From positions 12,056,427 through 12,116,426 of the forward strand of contig OX442315.1 of assembly GCA_949358305.1 (NCBI GenBank): a stretch of DNA of 60,000 nt, read 5' to 3'. The position numbers and the translations under genes are program-made. This stretch comes from Strigamia acuminata (taxonomy: Eukaryota; Arthropoda; Chilopoda; Geophilomorpha; Linotaeniidae). The notes below the pieces were generated by a model. That model searched no databases. It had not been told where the DNA came from and was given only the letters and a program-made list of their open reading frames with translations. Numbering within the stretch: position 1 is the first letter of the stretch; every line of letters begins with the position of its first letter. Below, piece after piece: positions 30,079 through 45,000 of the stretch.

Positions 30079-33000
30079 CGTATTAGGTTGTTCCGGTTTC
30101 CGAGTCAGTCGGCCCAGCACTTGGCTCGAGCAGCTGAAATTTATGAACGGACTTTACTCATCATTAAAAGACACGTGGAAAGCGGTGCCAAATTTAATTT
30201 AAGCGGTTAGTATTTTTTTTTATCCTCAGTCTGGTGTATGATGAATTCTGTTTAGAGTTGAGGTGACTTTTAGATTAATTTTGTTCGATTTTTTGATATT
30301 GATGAAAGTTGTCAAGCGTAATTCTGTTTTCAGCCGGTAATAGATTTTATGCCCCTTGGGCTGACAAATTTTATTCTACTTTCATCAAATGTCAAGAAAT
30401 GTCATTAAATTATCTAAAATATTACACTATGGCTCTGAACTTCATTGCTGAAAGTTAGGCCTACAGTTAAGCATTACAGGGAAGTTTGTATTTGTGCGTT
30501 TTATAAGTCTAGTAAACAATACTGTGGATGGTATTTTGGAATAAATAAAAATAAAAATCGAGGCTTCCCTGCGTCACATAACCTTTTTTGGCTTGGGGGT
30601 GATGCACCTCTGAGACCTTCTGCATTGAGAAAGCAAATCAGCAAAGTTTGCATCTGCAATTGATATAGACAGAAATTTTTGCTAAATTTGAAGTTTCCAT
30701 CCATTACAAATTGACGACTTCGCCAATAACAGACACCAGGGAAAGTCACGAAATGTGTGAAATAAACAAATAATAATTTTTAAAAAAATAGAAAAAAATA
30801 AATGTTTAAATTTTTTTAGTGCATGTTTTTACTTTTTTTTTACAAAAAATGGAATTTTTAGTCTATAATTTTGTTTTTATCGCATAAAATGGAATTTTTA
30901 GTGCATATTTCATGTGCATAAACTGAATTTTATTCCACATACGTATCTGGGGTTTAGAAATCAGTAAGCAATGAAATCATAATTGGCGTTGGAATAAATA
31001 AGACGCAACAGAAAAATACCAACCCATTAAGTATATTCAAGATCAAGAGCCAGGAATAGCTCATGTTTTGCTCTAGCTCACCAATGAGAGGCAGTTGAAT
31101 AGACTTGCTACTCAGCCATCTTGAAAATATACAACCAATAATATAATGGAACCAAGTGTGACACTTCTGCATGCAAATTTCTTTTTTTCCAACAGAATTT
31201 TCTTACAACGACGTGTTGTCCCCATCGCATTTGGAAATGATTGCCAACTTGTCTGGTTGTTTGGTTCATCGCCGAGTAGTCGACTGTGGCGACATGTGTT
31301 TCCACGGTCGTTACCGTACATTCGACGGCACTTGTAACAACCTACAACACCCCATGTGGGCTGCATCCGAAACCCCATTTTACAGACTTCTGCAGCCAAT
31401 TTACGAAAACGGCTTCAACATACCCGTTGGTAACAATATTAGGAGTATTCAGAAACTGATTCCCAATTTTGCGTAACTTTGAAAGTGAATGCGAAGTAGT
31501 TTGAACTTAATCTTTTACGGCCTCAAAGTCGTCGCTCCTTAGATTATGCAACCCACCTGCTTCTTTTCAAAATCTAATGGAAAAAGTTCTAGAATCTATT
31601 TTATAGAAACGTGCTTTAGTGTAACTAGATGATACAATTATTTTCTCTAAAACCTGGGAAGAACATACCAAACTTAGGGATAAGGTATCCATATGGAAAA
31701 ACCATCCCAATAGTAAAATGGCTTGGGGATGGTTACCGGTATGGATATCGGTCCAAAACATTAAATTAAGGGTATCATGGACAAATATACTTATAAAAAA
31801 GTATTGGAGGATTGTTATGCTTCCATTTGCAGATGATAAACTGCCTTTGACATGGATATTTCAGCAGAAAAATGATTCTAAGCATAAAGTCAAGGCAATT
31901 GCTCAGTGTTTCACAATGGCATTGCTTGATGGTTTGGATGTTTTAATGAAGTATATGAGTGACTACATGTCTGTTTATGGATAAATTTTAATATTTGCCG
32001 CATATTTTACAATGGGAATGGCTAATTGTTTGTGGGTAATGGGTATGTTAACTTACTTTTTGCCTCTAATTTTTTATGTCACTTCACAAAAGAATTTTTT
32101 TCTCAGAAACTGATGGATAGATGTTGATAAAATTTTAGGTGAATAAAGTAAGATGTTGTACGAGTCTCCAGTTAAAATTTCATAAATTTTCCTCTCTTTT
32201 TTCTCGAGATACAGCCATAAGAATCAACATGATGCGTTTGTTAACTTAGTTTTTGCCCTCACTGTAGCTTAACAATTGAATTGTGCTGGATGGGAAGTCC
32301 TGTAGTTGATCGTCCTAGGTGAATCTAAATCTAAATTTGGCCAAACTGAAATGAAATGGGAAACAGTTTCTAATACCCCTATTGACGTTGGAGCGAAACA
32401 AAAGTGCTTGAGGTTCATTGACCATTGACTGTTTGTTTAGCTTGGTCGGACACACTCTACCACGGTCACCATAAGCCGAGTCCACGACTCGTTTCCATGC
32501 AAGTGATAAGCACGGACGAGATTACTCCAGACGACGAATATTCACACATGTTGATGCAGTGGGGCCAGTTTCTCGACCACGATTTGGACTTGGCGCCTCC
32601 GACCATTAGTTCGGAACGGTTTGTCGATGGGGAGGACTGCAGTCAGTCGTGCGACAATTCACCACCGTGCTTCCCCATTCAAATTCCCAGCAGCGACCCG
32701 CGAAGTCAGAGTCAAAGATGCATGGAATTTACTCGATCGAGCGCCATTTGCGGGTCTGGGAGCACGTCTTTGCTGTTTGAAAACGTGATGCCGAGAGAAC
32801 AGATCAATGTGTTAACATCGTTCGTGGATGCATCGCAGGTGAGTGTCATTAATCAATCTGACATCGGCTTTCTTGCGCTGCTTAACTGATTATACCAAAC
32901 ATTCATCACTTTTCGAAAGACTGTAATGCGCGATTATTTTAATAATTAGTTCTTCAACTGGGAGTTGAGAAATGGGTTTAGATGTGGACATTTGTTAACT

Positions 33001-36000
33001 AATGTATTAAGTTGAAACTGGACAGATCAAAGTGCCTTGTTCACAGTAAAACCAGTTGTGACGTCGAGAAACTTTAATTTATTGAAGTTAAAGCATATAT
33101 TGTGATTAGTGATCAAGTAATCGACTAATCAAAGTAATCAAAGTAATCAACTAATCGCTCATTTAATGAAACCCCTTAGTATTGTGAATAAACGTGCCGT
33201 CGTGCTTTTGCAAGGGAAAATTGCAACATTTTGGCCGCATTTGAGCGCTCAAATGCTGCTGTGCTGCCGTGCTTTTTCCGTGTTGTTTGACACTGCAGCG
33301 ACGAAGTTCGAAACATTAAGTTGATTAAACATTTGAAAATTGCAAAACAGAAGTTGATAGAATGGTTCAAATTTTGGGAAAATTTTCGGCCATTCAAAGT
33401 TGAAATCTGATTTGCTTCGTTTCTGAAAATCAAGGAAATCAGGATTTCGGAAATCCATTTAAGATTGAACGCACCTAATGATACAACAAAGCAGGCTGCA
33501 AGTAGATTCGGTGCTAAGGTTTTGTCAACACTTTCAATTGGAAGCGAGTCAATTCAATAACCTACAAGAGGCAACTGAATATGTAGCAGATGTCGTCTTT
33601 CCTTCGGCGAATCTGGTTGTAATATAAGTTTGTCCACAATGAGGCTTAAAGTGCCATTGAGATTCAACGACATCGGTCTTACAAGTTAGTTCAGTCTCTT
33701 GACTTTGAAAAATGTAGTCAACTTATCTTGACCACAATATTTAAAAAATATATATATCGCTGATGTGATTAAACCTTAATGGTTCTTCGTGTCTCATTGA
33801 GGAGGAACTTATTTTACAATTAGATGTATTGCAGGGAAGTTTTTTGTCCAGGGGAATGGGGTAGTAATCTCCAAACTGGACACTTTGCAGAGCCCTGAGA
33901 AACCTGGAACTCTGCAATTATTTATGCTGCAGATTTTGGAGGGTTCCACTAAAGCATAAAAAAATCAACTTTTTCTATTTTTACTCTCATTTTCATTCAT
34001 CTTTTAACAGTTTCTTTTTTATTTAATTCTTTCTTTTCTTTCTCACTTGTTTTTCTTCAATTGTTTTCACTTTTTTCTTCAATTTTCTCATTTTTTCTTC
34101 ATTTTTCAAACATTTTTCATTTTTTTCATTTAAATTTTATTTTTTTTTTATTTTTCACTTTTTTTTTCATTTTTTATTTAAATTTCTACATATTTTTTTT
34201 CATTTTTCATTAAATTTCTACATATTTTTTTTCATACATTCTTCTTCCATTTCCATCTTTGGTCAGCTTCACAAATGGGGAATTAATAGGATAGCAAAAT
34301 GGTCCCAAACAAAGTTTTTGAAAAATAAATAAATAACCTTGAAAATTGCTTTACACAATTTTTTCTACGTACAGTTATTGGATTACTCTATACATTCATT
34401 TCCATAGCAAAAATTACCCAGTTTAAGAAATCATTATTGGAAGGCTCCTTTTTCCTGCCCCACATGACATTTTTTAAATTCCAGCCTTAAGTACACACAG
34501 CATGATGCCGTGCACGGAATGGCATTTTTTAGTGTGGCCAAAAAGTTGAGGATGATGTGGTATAACACACACGGAAACTTTTAGGCAAGCAGGATCCTAT
34601 TCTTTCCAGCAGTGATGGTCACGGAAAAACTCAATGTTTTCGTGCACGAACAAATTCAGGGTACCCAGAAGGCATTGCATTAATGTGACCAAGTGTGTTT
34701 TTTTTTTGTAAATTTTTATCGTTTATGGTTGGTTTTAGTAGTTTTTGGTTAACTTTTATTGAATTTTATAATTTTCAGTTGATTTTTATTGATTTTTATG
34801 GTTTTTAGTTAATTTTTATTGATTTTTATAATTTTTAGTTGATTTGTATTGATTTTTATGGTTTTCAGTTAATTTTTATTGATTTTTATAGTTTTCAGTT
34901 GACTTTTATTGATTTTTATAGTTTTCAGGGGGAAGACGGTAGCGTATTTCAATTCTCATTTAATTCTTTTTAATAAAACACTAACTAATGTTTTAAAATC
35001 AAAACCATTACATCTTCTTAAACCCTTCTCCACAGGTCTATGGCAGCAGCGAGAAAGAAGCCAACATTCTCCGCGACCTAACCTCATCTTCCGGCCTTCT
35101 CCGCGTCGGAATCCCCTCGGACTTCGGCGGCAAACCCCTCATGCCATTCAGCGACAACTGGCCGATCGACTGCCGCCGCGACCCCCGCGAAAGCAACATC
35201 GGCTGCTTCCTCGGCGGCGACATCCGCGTGAACGAACAGCTCGGCCTCGCCGCCATCCACACGCTCTTCTTCCGCGAGCACAACCGCATCGCCGAGTCCC
35301 TGCGCTCGCTGAACCCGCACTGGGACAGCGACATGCTGTTCCACGAAACGCGCAAACTCGTGGGCGCCCAAATGCAGCACATAACCTACAAACATTGGCT
35401 GCCGAAAATCTTCGGGCCCCGCGGAATGCACTTGCTGGGCCCCTACGACGGCTACGACCCCAACGTGGACGCGTCCATCAGTAATTCGTTCGCGACGGCC
35501 GCCATGCGCTTCGGACACACGCTCATCAATCCGATTTTCCATCGGTTGAACGCCTCGTACGCGCCGATCCCGCAAGGACACCTTCCGCTGAGCAAAGCCT
35601 TTTTCTCACCTTTCCGCCTGGTGGAGGAAGGCGGCGTTGATCCACTCATCAGGGGACTGTTCGTGATGCCGGCCAAGCTGCGCAAATCGGACCAGTTGCT
35701 CAATAAAGAGCTGACGGAGCAACTTTTTCGACAGGTGCGACGTGACTTCCGGTTTTGATGGGGTATTGATTTTTTGATTTTTTTGTTTGAAGGTGCACGC
35801 TGTTGCGCTGGATTTGGCCGCCATCAATATACAGAGAGGAAGGGATCACGCTTTGCCGGGTTATAATGAATGGAGGAAGTTTTGTAATTTGACGTACGCG
35901 CATAGTTTTCATGATTTGAGGCATGAAATTAAAAGTCACGAGTTGAGGGAGAAGTTGAGGCAACTTTATGGTCATCCGAGTAAGTGGAATTGGTTGGGGG

Positions 36001-39000
36001 ATGGCGTTTTTAAAGGGGTTTGGTTGGGTTTTGGTTTGTTTGGTTAGTTGGGGGGTTTGGAAAATTGGGGGATTGGTTTGTATGGTTGTTTGGGTGTTTT
36101 TGGGGGGGTGAGGGGATGGGAGTTTAATTTTGCATTTTTTTTAGTGTTGAAGAGGTTTACTTTTGCGTAAATGTGTGGTTGATTGATGGTATTTTGCATC
36201 GAAAAATATATTTTGCACCCGAAATGTGCTGTATCGCACCCGAAACATGCGGTTTTACACTCGAAATGCATAGTTTTGCACGCGAAAGATGCAGTTTTGC
36301 ACCGAAATGTGTAGTTTTGCACATGAAATGCATAGTTTTGCACATGAAATGCATAGTTTTTGTTGTTTTATTGAATGTTATATTCCTGTCCGCCAGGTGT
36401 CTTTACCACCTGTGCACCTGTATTTGGCACTGACCAATCAGTGCCCTGTTTTGTATTTAGTGCTCCGCGCACTTTTAAACATCTGTTTTAGATTAAAACC
36501 ATCACTGTTAATATTTCACCAAAAAGCCAAGCGTCTCCATTTTTATGCCTCCAACATATTAGAACAAAAACTACAGGTTATGGGCCCAGCACGCTTCCAC
36601 TGCGCTTAAAAATCATCAAGTTTTGTACCGGAACATTCGAGGAAGTTAAAAACGAATTTAACACGAACATTCCACAAGAAACAGAACTAAGAAACGATGG
36701 CGAACGGCGGCGGAAATTCAGCTCGAATCGAGGCGTTGGGAAAGGAAAACTTCGACACATGGAAGATCCAGATGGAAGCAATTTTGGATCAACGGGACCT
36801 ACTCGTGCACGCGGAAGGTACGTCGAAACGACCAGAGACCATTGAAGGCAACGCGAAACGTATGAAGGAGATCGAGACGTGGGAGAAAAGTGATCGAACA
36901 GCCAAAAATGACATTTTGCTAAACATAAAGCAATCTGAACTTCGAATGGCCAAAAATTGCAGCACCGCAAATGAATTGTGGAGGAAGTTGCATAGTGTGT
37001 ACCAATCGAAAGGACCGGCAAGAAAAATCACGTTGTTAAAACGACTCGCGACACACAAGATGGCGGACGGAGAAAACGTGGAGAGTCACCTAAAAGAATT
37101 CTTCGAACTAGTAGACAAATTGCTAGACATGGATTTTAAAATGCCCGAAGATTTCACAACGATTCTACTGCTACTGAGTTTGCCAAATTCCTACGACAAC
37201 TTTCGATGCGCAATAGAATCCCAAGATAAATTGCCATCGCTGGAAGTTTTGGAGGGAAAAATCAAAGACGAGTCGATCGCCCGCGGAAAAGGAAAAGAAG
37301 ACGTGTCGGACGCCATGATGGCCAGAAAAACGTTCCAAAAACGTAAGCAACCAAAGAAATACGGCGACGAAAATTCGAATTCGACCGAGAAGCCAGTTTT
37401 CAAATACAAGTGTCACGGTTGCGGAAAAATTGGCCACAAAATCGCCGATTGCCGAAGTAAAAGCAAGAAGGAAAGCGCATCAAGAGCCGAGAAATCCAAG
37501 TACGAATTATTTTTCTGCGAGCAAATCGAGACAGCGCTGATAAGCGAGACGTCACGACCGAAAAATTGGTGTTTGGACAGCGGCGCCAGCTCCCACATGT
37601 GCTCGAACGATTCAACATTTTCGACGATCGAATTCCTGAAAAACCAAAAACTGAATTTGGCCAGCAAAGCGAGTACAAAAATCGACGGAAAAGGAACCGC
37701 GAAAATTGTCGTCAACACCGGGAACGGAAATGTGAAGCTGGATTTGGCGGAAACTCTTTTGGTGCGAGATCTACGAACGAATTTGATGTCGGTCGGGAAG
37801 ATCACAGAACGGGGACACAAGGTGATTTTCGATGATAAGTCAGCAGAAGTGATAAATCCGAAGGGAGAAATCGTATTCACCGCCGAAAAAAGGAACGGAC
37901 TGTATTACATCGTCGACGAGACCGAGGATGCTGCGACTGCAGCGGAAATCGAAGTCGGAACCGGATCAAAACCTGCAAAACCCGCAAGTACGAAAATACA
38001 AGAATGGCACAAAAGACTTGGGCACCTGAACGAGTCAAGTCTGAAAATACTAAACGAAAAGGCGGACGGAATGAATTTGGAAAAGGACGCCAAGCTGCCA
38101 ACTTGTGAAACTTGCATCGAGGGGAAGCACGCAAGTACGAAATTTCCTGACTCCACGTCAAAAAGCGAAAAACTGCTGGAACTTGTACACTCGGACGTTT
38201 GCGGACCAATGCCAACAAAGTCCATGAACGGATCAAGATACTTCGTGACCTTCACCGACGACAAATCGAGGTGGTGCAAGGTGTATTTTCTGAAGCACAA
38301 AAGCGAAGTTTTCGAGGCATTCAAGTCATTTAAAACGTTTTGCGAGAGGGAAACTGGTTGCGCACTAAAAGTTTTACGATCGGACAACGGGAAGGAATAT
38401 GTAAATAAGAAATTCGACGCATATTTACAAGAAAACGGCATAAAGCGCCAAACCAGCGTCGAACGAACCCCGGAACAAAATGGCGTCTCGGAAAGAATGA
38501 ATAGAACTTTGATCGAGATGGCACGATGCATGTTACTGCAAGCAAAATTGCCTAACTCATATTGGGCGGAAGCAATCAACACTGCATGCCACATCCGAAA
38601 TAAATGCCCGACTAGAAGTTTGGAAAATGAAATCCCGCATCAAGTCTGGACCGGAAGAAAACCGAATGTCGACTATTTTCGAGTTTTTGGAAGCAGAGTC
38701 TTCGCGTTGGACAAGAAACCGAACAAGGGGAAGTTCGAACCGAAGTCAAAAGAATGTATTCTCATCGGATATTGGGACGGATCGAAGGCGTATCGCTTGT
38801 GGTCAAAAAGCGAAAACAAAATTATAAAAAGTCGCGATGTGAAATTTGTCGAAAAATCGGAAAATGAAACGAATGAAGAATGTGAAGAAAACGATAATAA
38901 CAATAATTTTAATGACATTCTCACCGATTGCAGAACAGATCAAATCGAGAATGGAACCGAAATTTCCGAGGACGAAGTCGAGAGCGCAGGCGAGAACGAG

Positions 39001-42000
39001 CCCGATAATGAGGACGAGAGAGAGACGCAACACGAAGAAGCCGAACCTCGTCAGAATGAAAACGCGCAAATAATTCCACGACGATCCTCGAGAACGCCAA
39101 AACCTTACCCAAATCGAAATGGGGACCCACCCAGAAAGAAATACACCAGAAAGAATCCGACAACAACTAATGAAGTTTTGGACGAAATTGCACAGATAGC
39201 AATTCTCGACGATCCAACGACAGCGGCCGAAGCTTTGAATGGAAACGACCCACAAGAATGGATGAAAGCGATGAAGGAAGAGTACGACGCTTTAATCGAA
39301 AACGAAACGTGGGAGGAGTGCGACCGACCAAAAAATAGAAACGTAATCGGATGTAGATGGGTCCTCCGCACGAAATTTGAAGCAGACGGGTCAATCGAAC
39401 GCAGAAAGGCCAGACTGGTCGCCAAAGGATATGCACAGCAGCCAGGCATCGATTACTTTGAAACCTACGCGCCCGTCGCACGACCGGGATCAATTCGAAT
39501 GATGATGGCAATCGCAGCCGAGTTGGGATTGACCGTACACCAAATGGACGCGATAACGGCATATTTGAACGGCGAAATCGAAGAGGAAATTTTTATGGAA
39601 TTCCCCGAATATTTGGAATTTATTGCTGGAATAAAAATCAAGAAAGGAAAAGTCTGCCGGATGAAAAAGGCGTTATACGGATTGAAGCAGTCGGGTCGCC
39701 AGTGGTACAAAAAACTGGACGAGAAGTTGCAAAAGCACGGACTGAAGCCAACAAACGCAGACCCATGCGTGTATTACCAAATGAATGGAGAAGTCATCAC
39801 GCTCGTCGCAATCTACGTGGATGATTTTATCATCGCAACGAACTGCAAAAGAAACTTGGAGAAATTAAAATCGAACCTGAAGAGCGAGTTCAAAATGAAG
39901 GATTTAGGACAAATTCACTACTGCTTGGGAATCGAGTTTAAACAGGACGAAAAGACGAAATCAATCACGATGGCGCAGAAAAAAATACGTTAAGGACATA
40001 CTGAATCGTTTCGGAATGCAAGACTGCTCGAAAAACACAACTCCACTCGACGCAAATCAGAAATTGCAGAAAAACAAGAAAAAGGAGGATGGGACCGACG
40101 AAGAGCTACTGGATCCAGAGAAGTTCCCGTACCAAAGTTTAATCGGATCACTCATGTACCTCGCCGTTTGCACTCGACCCGATATTTCCTACACCGTCAG
40201 CGCATTAAGTCAATATAATACGTGCTTCACCGGAACTCATTGGACAGCAGCAAAACGCGTCCTAAGATATTTGAAGCACTCATCGAATCTCGGGCTAAAA
40301 TTCGAAAAGACCGGAAAAGACTTAGTCGGCTACACGGATGCAGATTGGGGAGCAAACTTGGACGACCGTCGCTCGTACACCGGCTACTGCTTTAAACTCG
40401 CGAACGCGACAATATGCTGGGAAGCAAGAAAGCAGAAGACCGTCGCAACCTCGTCGACCGAAGCAGAATATATGGCGTTGGCCGACGCGTCAAAAGAAGC
40501 AATCTACTTGCGAAACTTCCTAGACGAAATTAAATACATCAACAAGAAGAAAGAAACGACCCTCATTTATAGCGATAATCAGGGGGCACACAAATTGGTG
40601 CGAAACCCAATTTTTCATTCCAGAACCAAGCACATCGACATTCGCCACCATTTTGTTCGAGAAACATGTGAGCGGGGAGATATCGACATAGAATTCCTGG
40701 AGAGTGAGAAGATGGTCGCCGATGTGTTGACCAAGGGGCTTTTTAAGCCAAAACACGAAGAATTGATCGCCCAATTTGGATTGAAGGAAATTGTTTAAGA
40801 AATATTGTTTTTAATATTTTGAATTGTTTGTGAATGAATACTTTAATGTTTAAATGTCTAAATTGCTTAAGAAAAATGTTTTGAATTTTGAAATGTAGGA
40901 ATATTGCCATTCAGGGGAAGTGTTGTTTTATTGAATGTTATATTCCTGTCCGCCAGGTGTCTTTACCACCTGTGCACCTGTATTTGGCACTGACCAATCA
41001 GTGCCCTGTTTTGTATTTAGTGCTCCGCGCACTTTTAAACATCTGTTTTAGATTAAAACCATCACTGTTAATATTTCACCAAAAAGCCAAGCGTCTCCAT
41101 TTTTATGCCTCCAACATATTAGAACAAAAACTACAGTTTTGCACCGAAATATGCAGTTTTGCACATGAAATGCATAGTTTTGCACAGAAATATGCAGTTT
41201 TGCACCCGAAATATGCAGTTTTGCACATGGAATATGCAATTTACAGTCGAATTGTGCAGTTTCGCACCTGAAATATGCAGTTTTGCATCTGAAATATGCA
41301 GTTTTGCACATGGAATATGCAATTTACACTCGTATTGTGCAGTTTCGCACCTGAAATGTGTAGTTTTGCGCATAAAATATGCAGTTTTGCATTTGAACTG
41401 TGCAGTTTTAAGCCTGAAAAATGTCCTTTTCCATCTAAAAAAAAATAAAAAATTTCATTAAAATCTGTTAATGGGGGTTGATTTGTTTTTAATTTTTCTA
41501 AAACATCCAAAAAGATGAAGGGAAAAAGAATTTATTTTGTTGACGTATGTTAGTTGTCCTTCAACGACAGCAAGTAGACACGGAAACTGCTTGCGAAGCA
41601 ATTGTTTGCGGTGTTCTGAAGCCCGAAAAGGAAAGAAAAAGTTCTAATTCGGCCAGCTCGCCTGCAGGGTTTGTTAAAGAGAAGCGAGATATGCCTGTTT
41701 TTAGATTTTTGTGTGGTATTGTCCATAATTTCAATTGGGTACACCCAATTCTGTTTTTACACAGTAGATAGTTCAAGGGAAAAATAAAACGAAAAAATCG
41801 TGTTAAAGAGAGAGACTAGCTGCATTTAAAAAGTCGTGTTTTTTTGTTTTTGGTGTTTGTGTGTTTGTTTTTGTATCTTTTAACATCACAAAATAAAAAC
41901 ACAAAAGTTGTGTTAAATTAAAAGAAATCGTGTAAAAGAAAAAACAGAATTGAGTGTATTTTTATTTTTGGGTTTAAAAAGTTTATTTTTGCAAACAAGC

Positions 42001-45000
42001 TGTTTTATAATCACGTAGGGCCCGGATAAATGCATAAATACATAGGAATTATTTTTATTCAATAAAATGCTGAAATTGGCTATAAATGCATATTTTCCGA
42101 AAAAGAGAAAATAAATGAATAAATCGCCATTTTGCACGTATCAATTTTTGCCTTTTTTTCAAGACACATATCGTGTAATGCTTGCGTTCGGTAAACGGAG
42201 GACTTCACCAAAAACAGACACCAGGGGATGTCACTAAATTAGTGCCTGGAAAAAGTTTTAAGAAATAAGCAAAGAAAAAAGAAAAAATAAAAAAAAATTA
42301 ATTGTAATTACTAATTACAATTTATTTACATCAAGAACACTTTGAAATGGCATTCAGTGGTTATTTAACACCTGATTTCACTCGAATAAATTTTTTATTT
42401 TGAATATTTTTATTTTTATTTTGCTTAAAATGCAATTTTTGTGCATATTTTATGTGCATAAAACGAATTTTATTTTGGATAAATATCCGGGGTCCATTGC
42501 TGAATTTTCTGAATCAACAGTACAGTAGCGACATCTTTTGACAAAACATAACGTATACAGTACATAGCAAATAATCAATTTAATTCGGATAAAAAAAAAT
42601 ACGAAACTCTTTCGTATAATTTTTAATTTAAATTTGTTTTTCAGGTAATATTGACTTATGGGTTGCTGGTGTGAGTGAAGATCTAGTTCCAGGAGCACGA
42701 GTAGGCCCCACTTTTTTATGTATACTCGTTGACCAGTTCAGGAGAATACGAAGCGGAGACAGGTAATTGAATTGATTTTCTAAAATATTCATTTTTTTTC
42801 AAATAAAAATTCAATTTTCAGGTTTTTCTATGAAAACCCTGGTGTATTTAAACCAGAACAATTAGTGCAGATCAAACAATCATCAATGTCTCGTGTCATT
42901 TGCGACAACTCCGATAACATCCAAGAAGTCACTTCAGACATTTTTGTTATTCCCCAGAAACACCACCCGAATTTCACATCATGCAACAATATCGCACCAG
43001 TTGATCTTCGTTTTTGGACGGAATGTTGCAATGGTAAATCGGCATTTTTTTGAATATCTGCCCGACCATATAACCGCCGTGGTTTAAATTGGCGCCGGGG
43101 GTCGGATCCAAAAAATAAATAAACGCCCGGGCCGCAATTTGAAGTGATACGGTAGTGGAAAACTGTCGTCTTTGCTTTTCGTCAACGGGTTTTAGCGTTT
43201 CCGTCTGGCTGCAGACGACGTTCACTCCCATTTTATTCGTATTAAAGCTTCTTTTATTAAGATCCGGGCTTTTATACGAACTGTATAAGTGTTGTTACCA
43301 TTTGTTTATTGTTTATTGAATGGAGCTTACGCTATAATTGAAAATAGCGTTTTACGCCACTGACCACAAAGTGTACTTAGCGGCGACCCCATTTTGAGTT
43401 TTCCACTTGATTGGCATGCAGAGCACGTGTTACCGTTTATCTCATTTATTTCAATTCATTCTAATAAAGTTGTGGCATTTCTTTGGAGCAGTTAAACACA
43501 GAAATTGCATCCATTTTTGTTAAAGAGACAGCCTTAGTTTTTGTAATCATGTCACTTGTGTAAGGTAAGTTTAATTTCATAACTATAATATAAAAGTTCA
43601 CCCGCAACCCGAAGTCTAACGCTTTTATGTTAAATATAGTGTAAAAAATGCCATAATGATAAGGAAAAACTGCCTGCCGCAAACTCTGTATTCAGAACTG
43701 ATTTAAAAAGAAACAAATCTAATAGACCAATTTTGAGATAAGAAAAAGTGGAACTGCTTACAGCATACAAATGTGTAACAAACAGTGGCGCCATCTGTGT
43801 TTCTTAGTTGACATGAACGAGGGGTAACAATCTCCTAAATCATGAATGCCAAGTTGCGTTTGAACTCTAAAAAAGGAATTTGCACTCAGTTTTGTCGTAG
43901 TATCACGCACATTTCAACTATTTTTGTTGTGTGTAATTTGTGCATTAAACAATGCGTTTAATAACAATATTTTAAAAATGCATTTGAAAATGCATTCATA
44001 CTTGACAAATACAAGTATTTCTGGAATTAAGAGCCAGGGCCAGGTTTAGGTATTGTGGGGCCCCAAGCAAAAACCTTTCCCCCCCCTCTCCCCCACCAAA
44101 TAAATTTTAATTTTAAAGAGTCTAAAAACTACACTTATCATCATTTCTTTATATTTCATAAAGGTGGAAACACAAGGGAGCGGGTAAAATTCCAACGCTT
44201 GTTAGTACAAGTTTAAAAAGGGAGTCATTTACAAGCTTACTTAACCCGTATTTGGCTTACCAGCTTAACTGGCAAACTCTAGCTAGCTAGATAGCTAGCT
44301 AGAAATTCCCGACAAAATCTCCTCCAAGAATTTCCTCACGATTCTGATTGGCTGTCAAAGTCACACGACCAAAACACCTGCAAGCTTGAAGCTGGTAAAT
44401 CAAACTCAGTTTGATCGGAGCGGGTGAGTACAAGCTCGCTTCAAAACAAAGCTTTGAATAAAAACGCAAGCTTGTGTTTGCTCAAGCGGGCGAGTTTTTA
44501 GCCGCTTTTTCAAGTAAAAGCAAGCTTTTAAATTTTACCCGCTCCCTTTTGTTTCCACCTTAAGTCTGTAAATATATATGAGGCATCCTTTTGTGGGAAA
44601 TACAGATTATTTATGTGGATTTTTTTCGGCAGCCAGGGCTGCACCAAGAAACTATAGTCCGTAAAACCATACCACTGGCATTATAAAAACATTTCTAGTA
44701 TGTTTCATAGGATTCCAGAGTCTATTCCAGCGTTGAAAGCTTCTTTTATGGGCGTTTTCGGTTTCGCTTTAAAGTGTTTGCCATAATGGGGTGGGCACTG
44801 CACGCGGTTCGGTTGTAATGCCACGAGTGGTTGTTGGATTATCGGGTAAACGCGGTAAATTTACTTACGGTAATTTAATTTCGTTTTGTTTCTCCAAAGA
44901 CTGCACGAGGTCTGGCGACTTCAACAGCATCACACGGCTCTCATCGAATAACCGTCTAAGGCGTGAATTGCAATTTAGTTACCCTGGAGATAAGCCATTC

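Larger units (their letters stand above)
36361..41135 (+). mobile_element. Ty1/copia LTR retrotransposon (4775 bp)
   Basis: Two 215-bp LTRs flank an internal region with PBS, a gag-pol frame and a polypurine tract. A 5-bp duplication gtttt lies at 36356-36360 and 41136-41140. The LTRs look identical base for base, so insertion was recent. It has the same orientation as peroxidasin. One frame break at 39979-39985 splits pol. Confidence 0.95.
35980..42644. other. 6.7-kb intron carrying the copia element
   Basis: Most of the length is the copia element (36361-41135) inside a minisatellite. After it come AT-rich sequence and a dispersed repeat copy at 42201-42495. Confidence 0.85.

Noticed and set aside
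34909-35484. 191-aa plus-strand ORF and several minus-strand ORFs over the peroxidase exon
   Set aside because: They are shadows of the GC-rich peroxidasin exon at 35036-35734, with Arg/Pro-rich composition typical of alternate frames.
37905-38594. 229-aa minus-strand ORF in the copia pol region
   Set aside because: Antisense shadow of a strong coding frame with clear integrase motifs.
41048-41510. overlapping Cys/His-rich ORFs on both strands that look like zinc-finger repeats
   Set aside because: The CKTAxFxCKLH-like pattern comes from translating the gttttgcac minisatellite.
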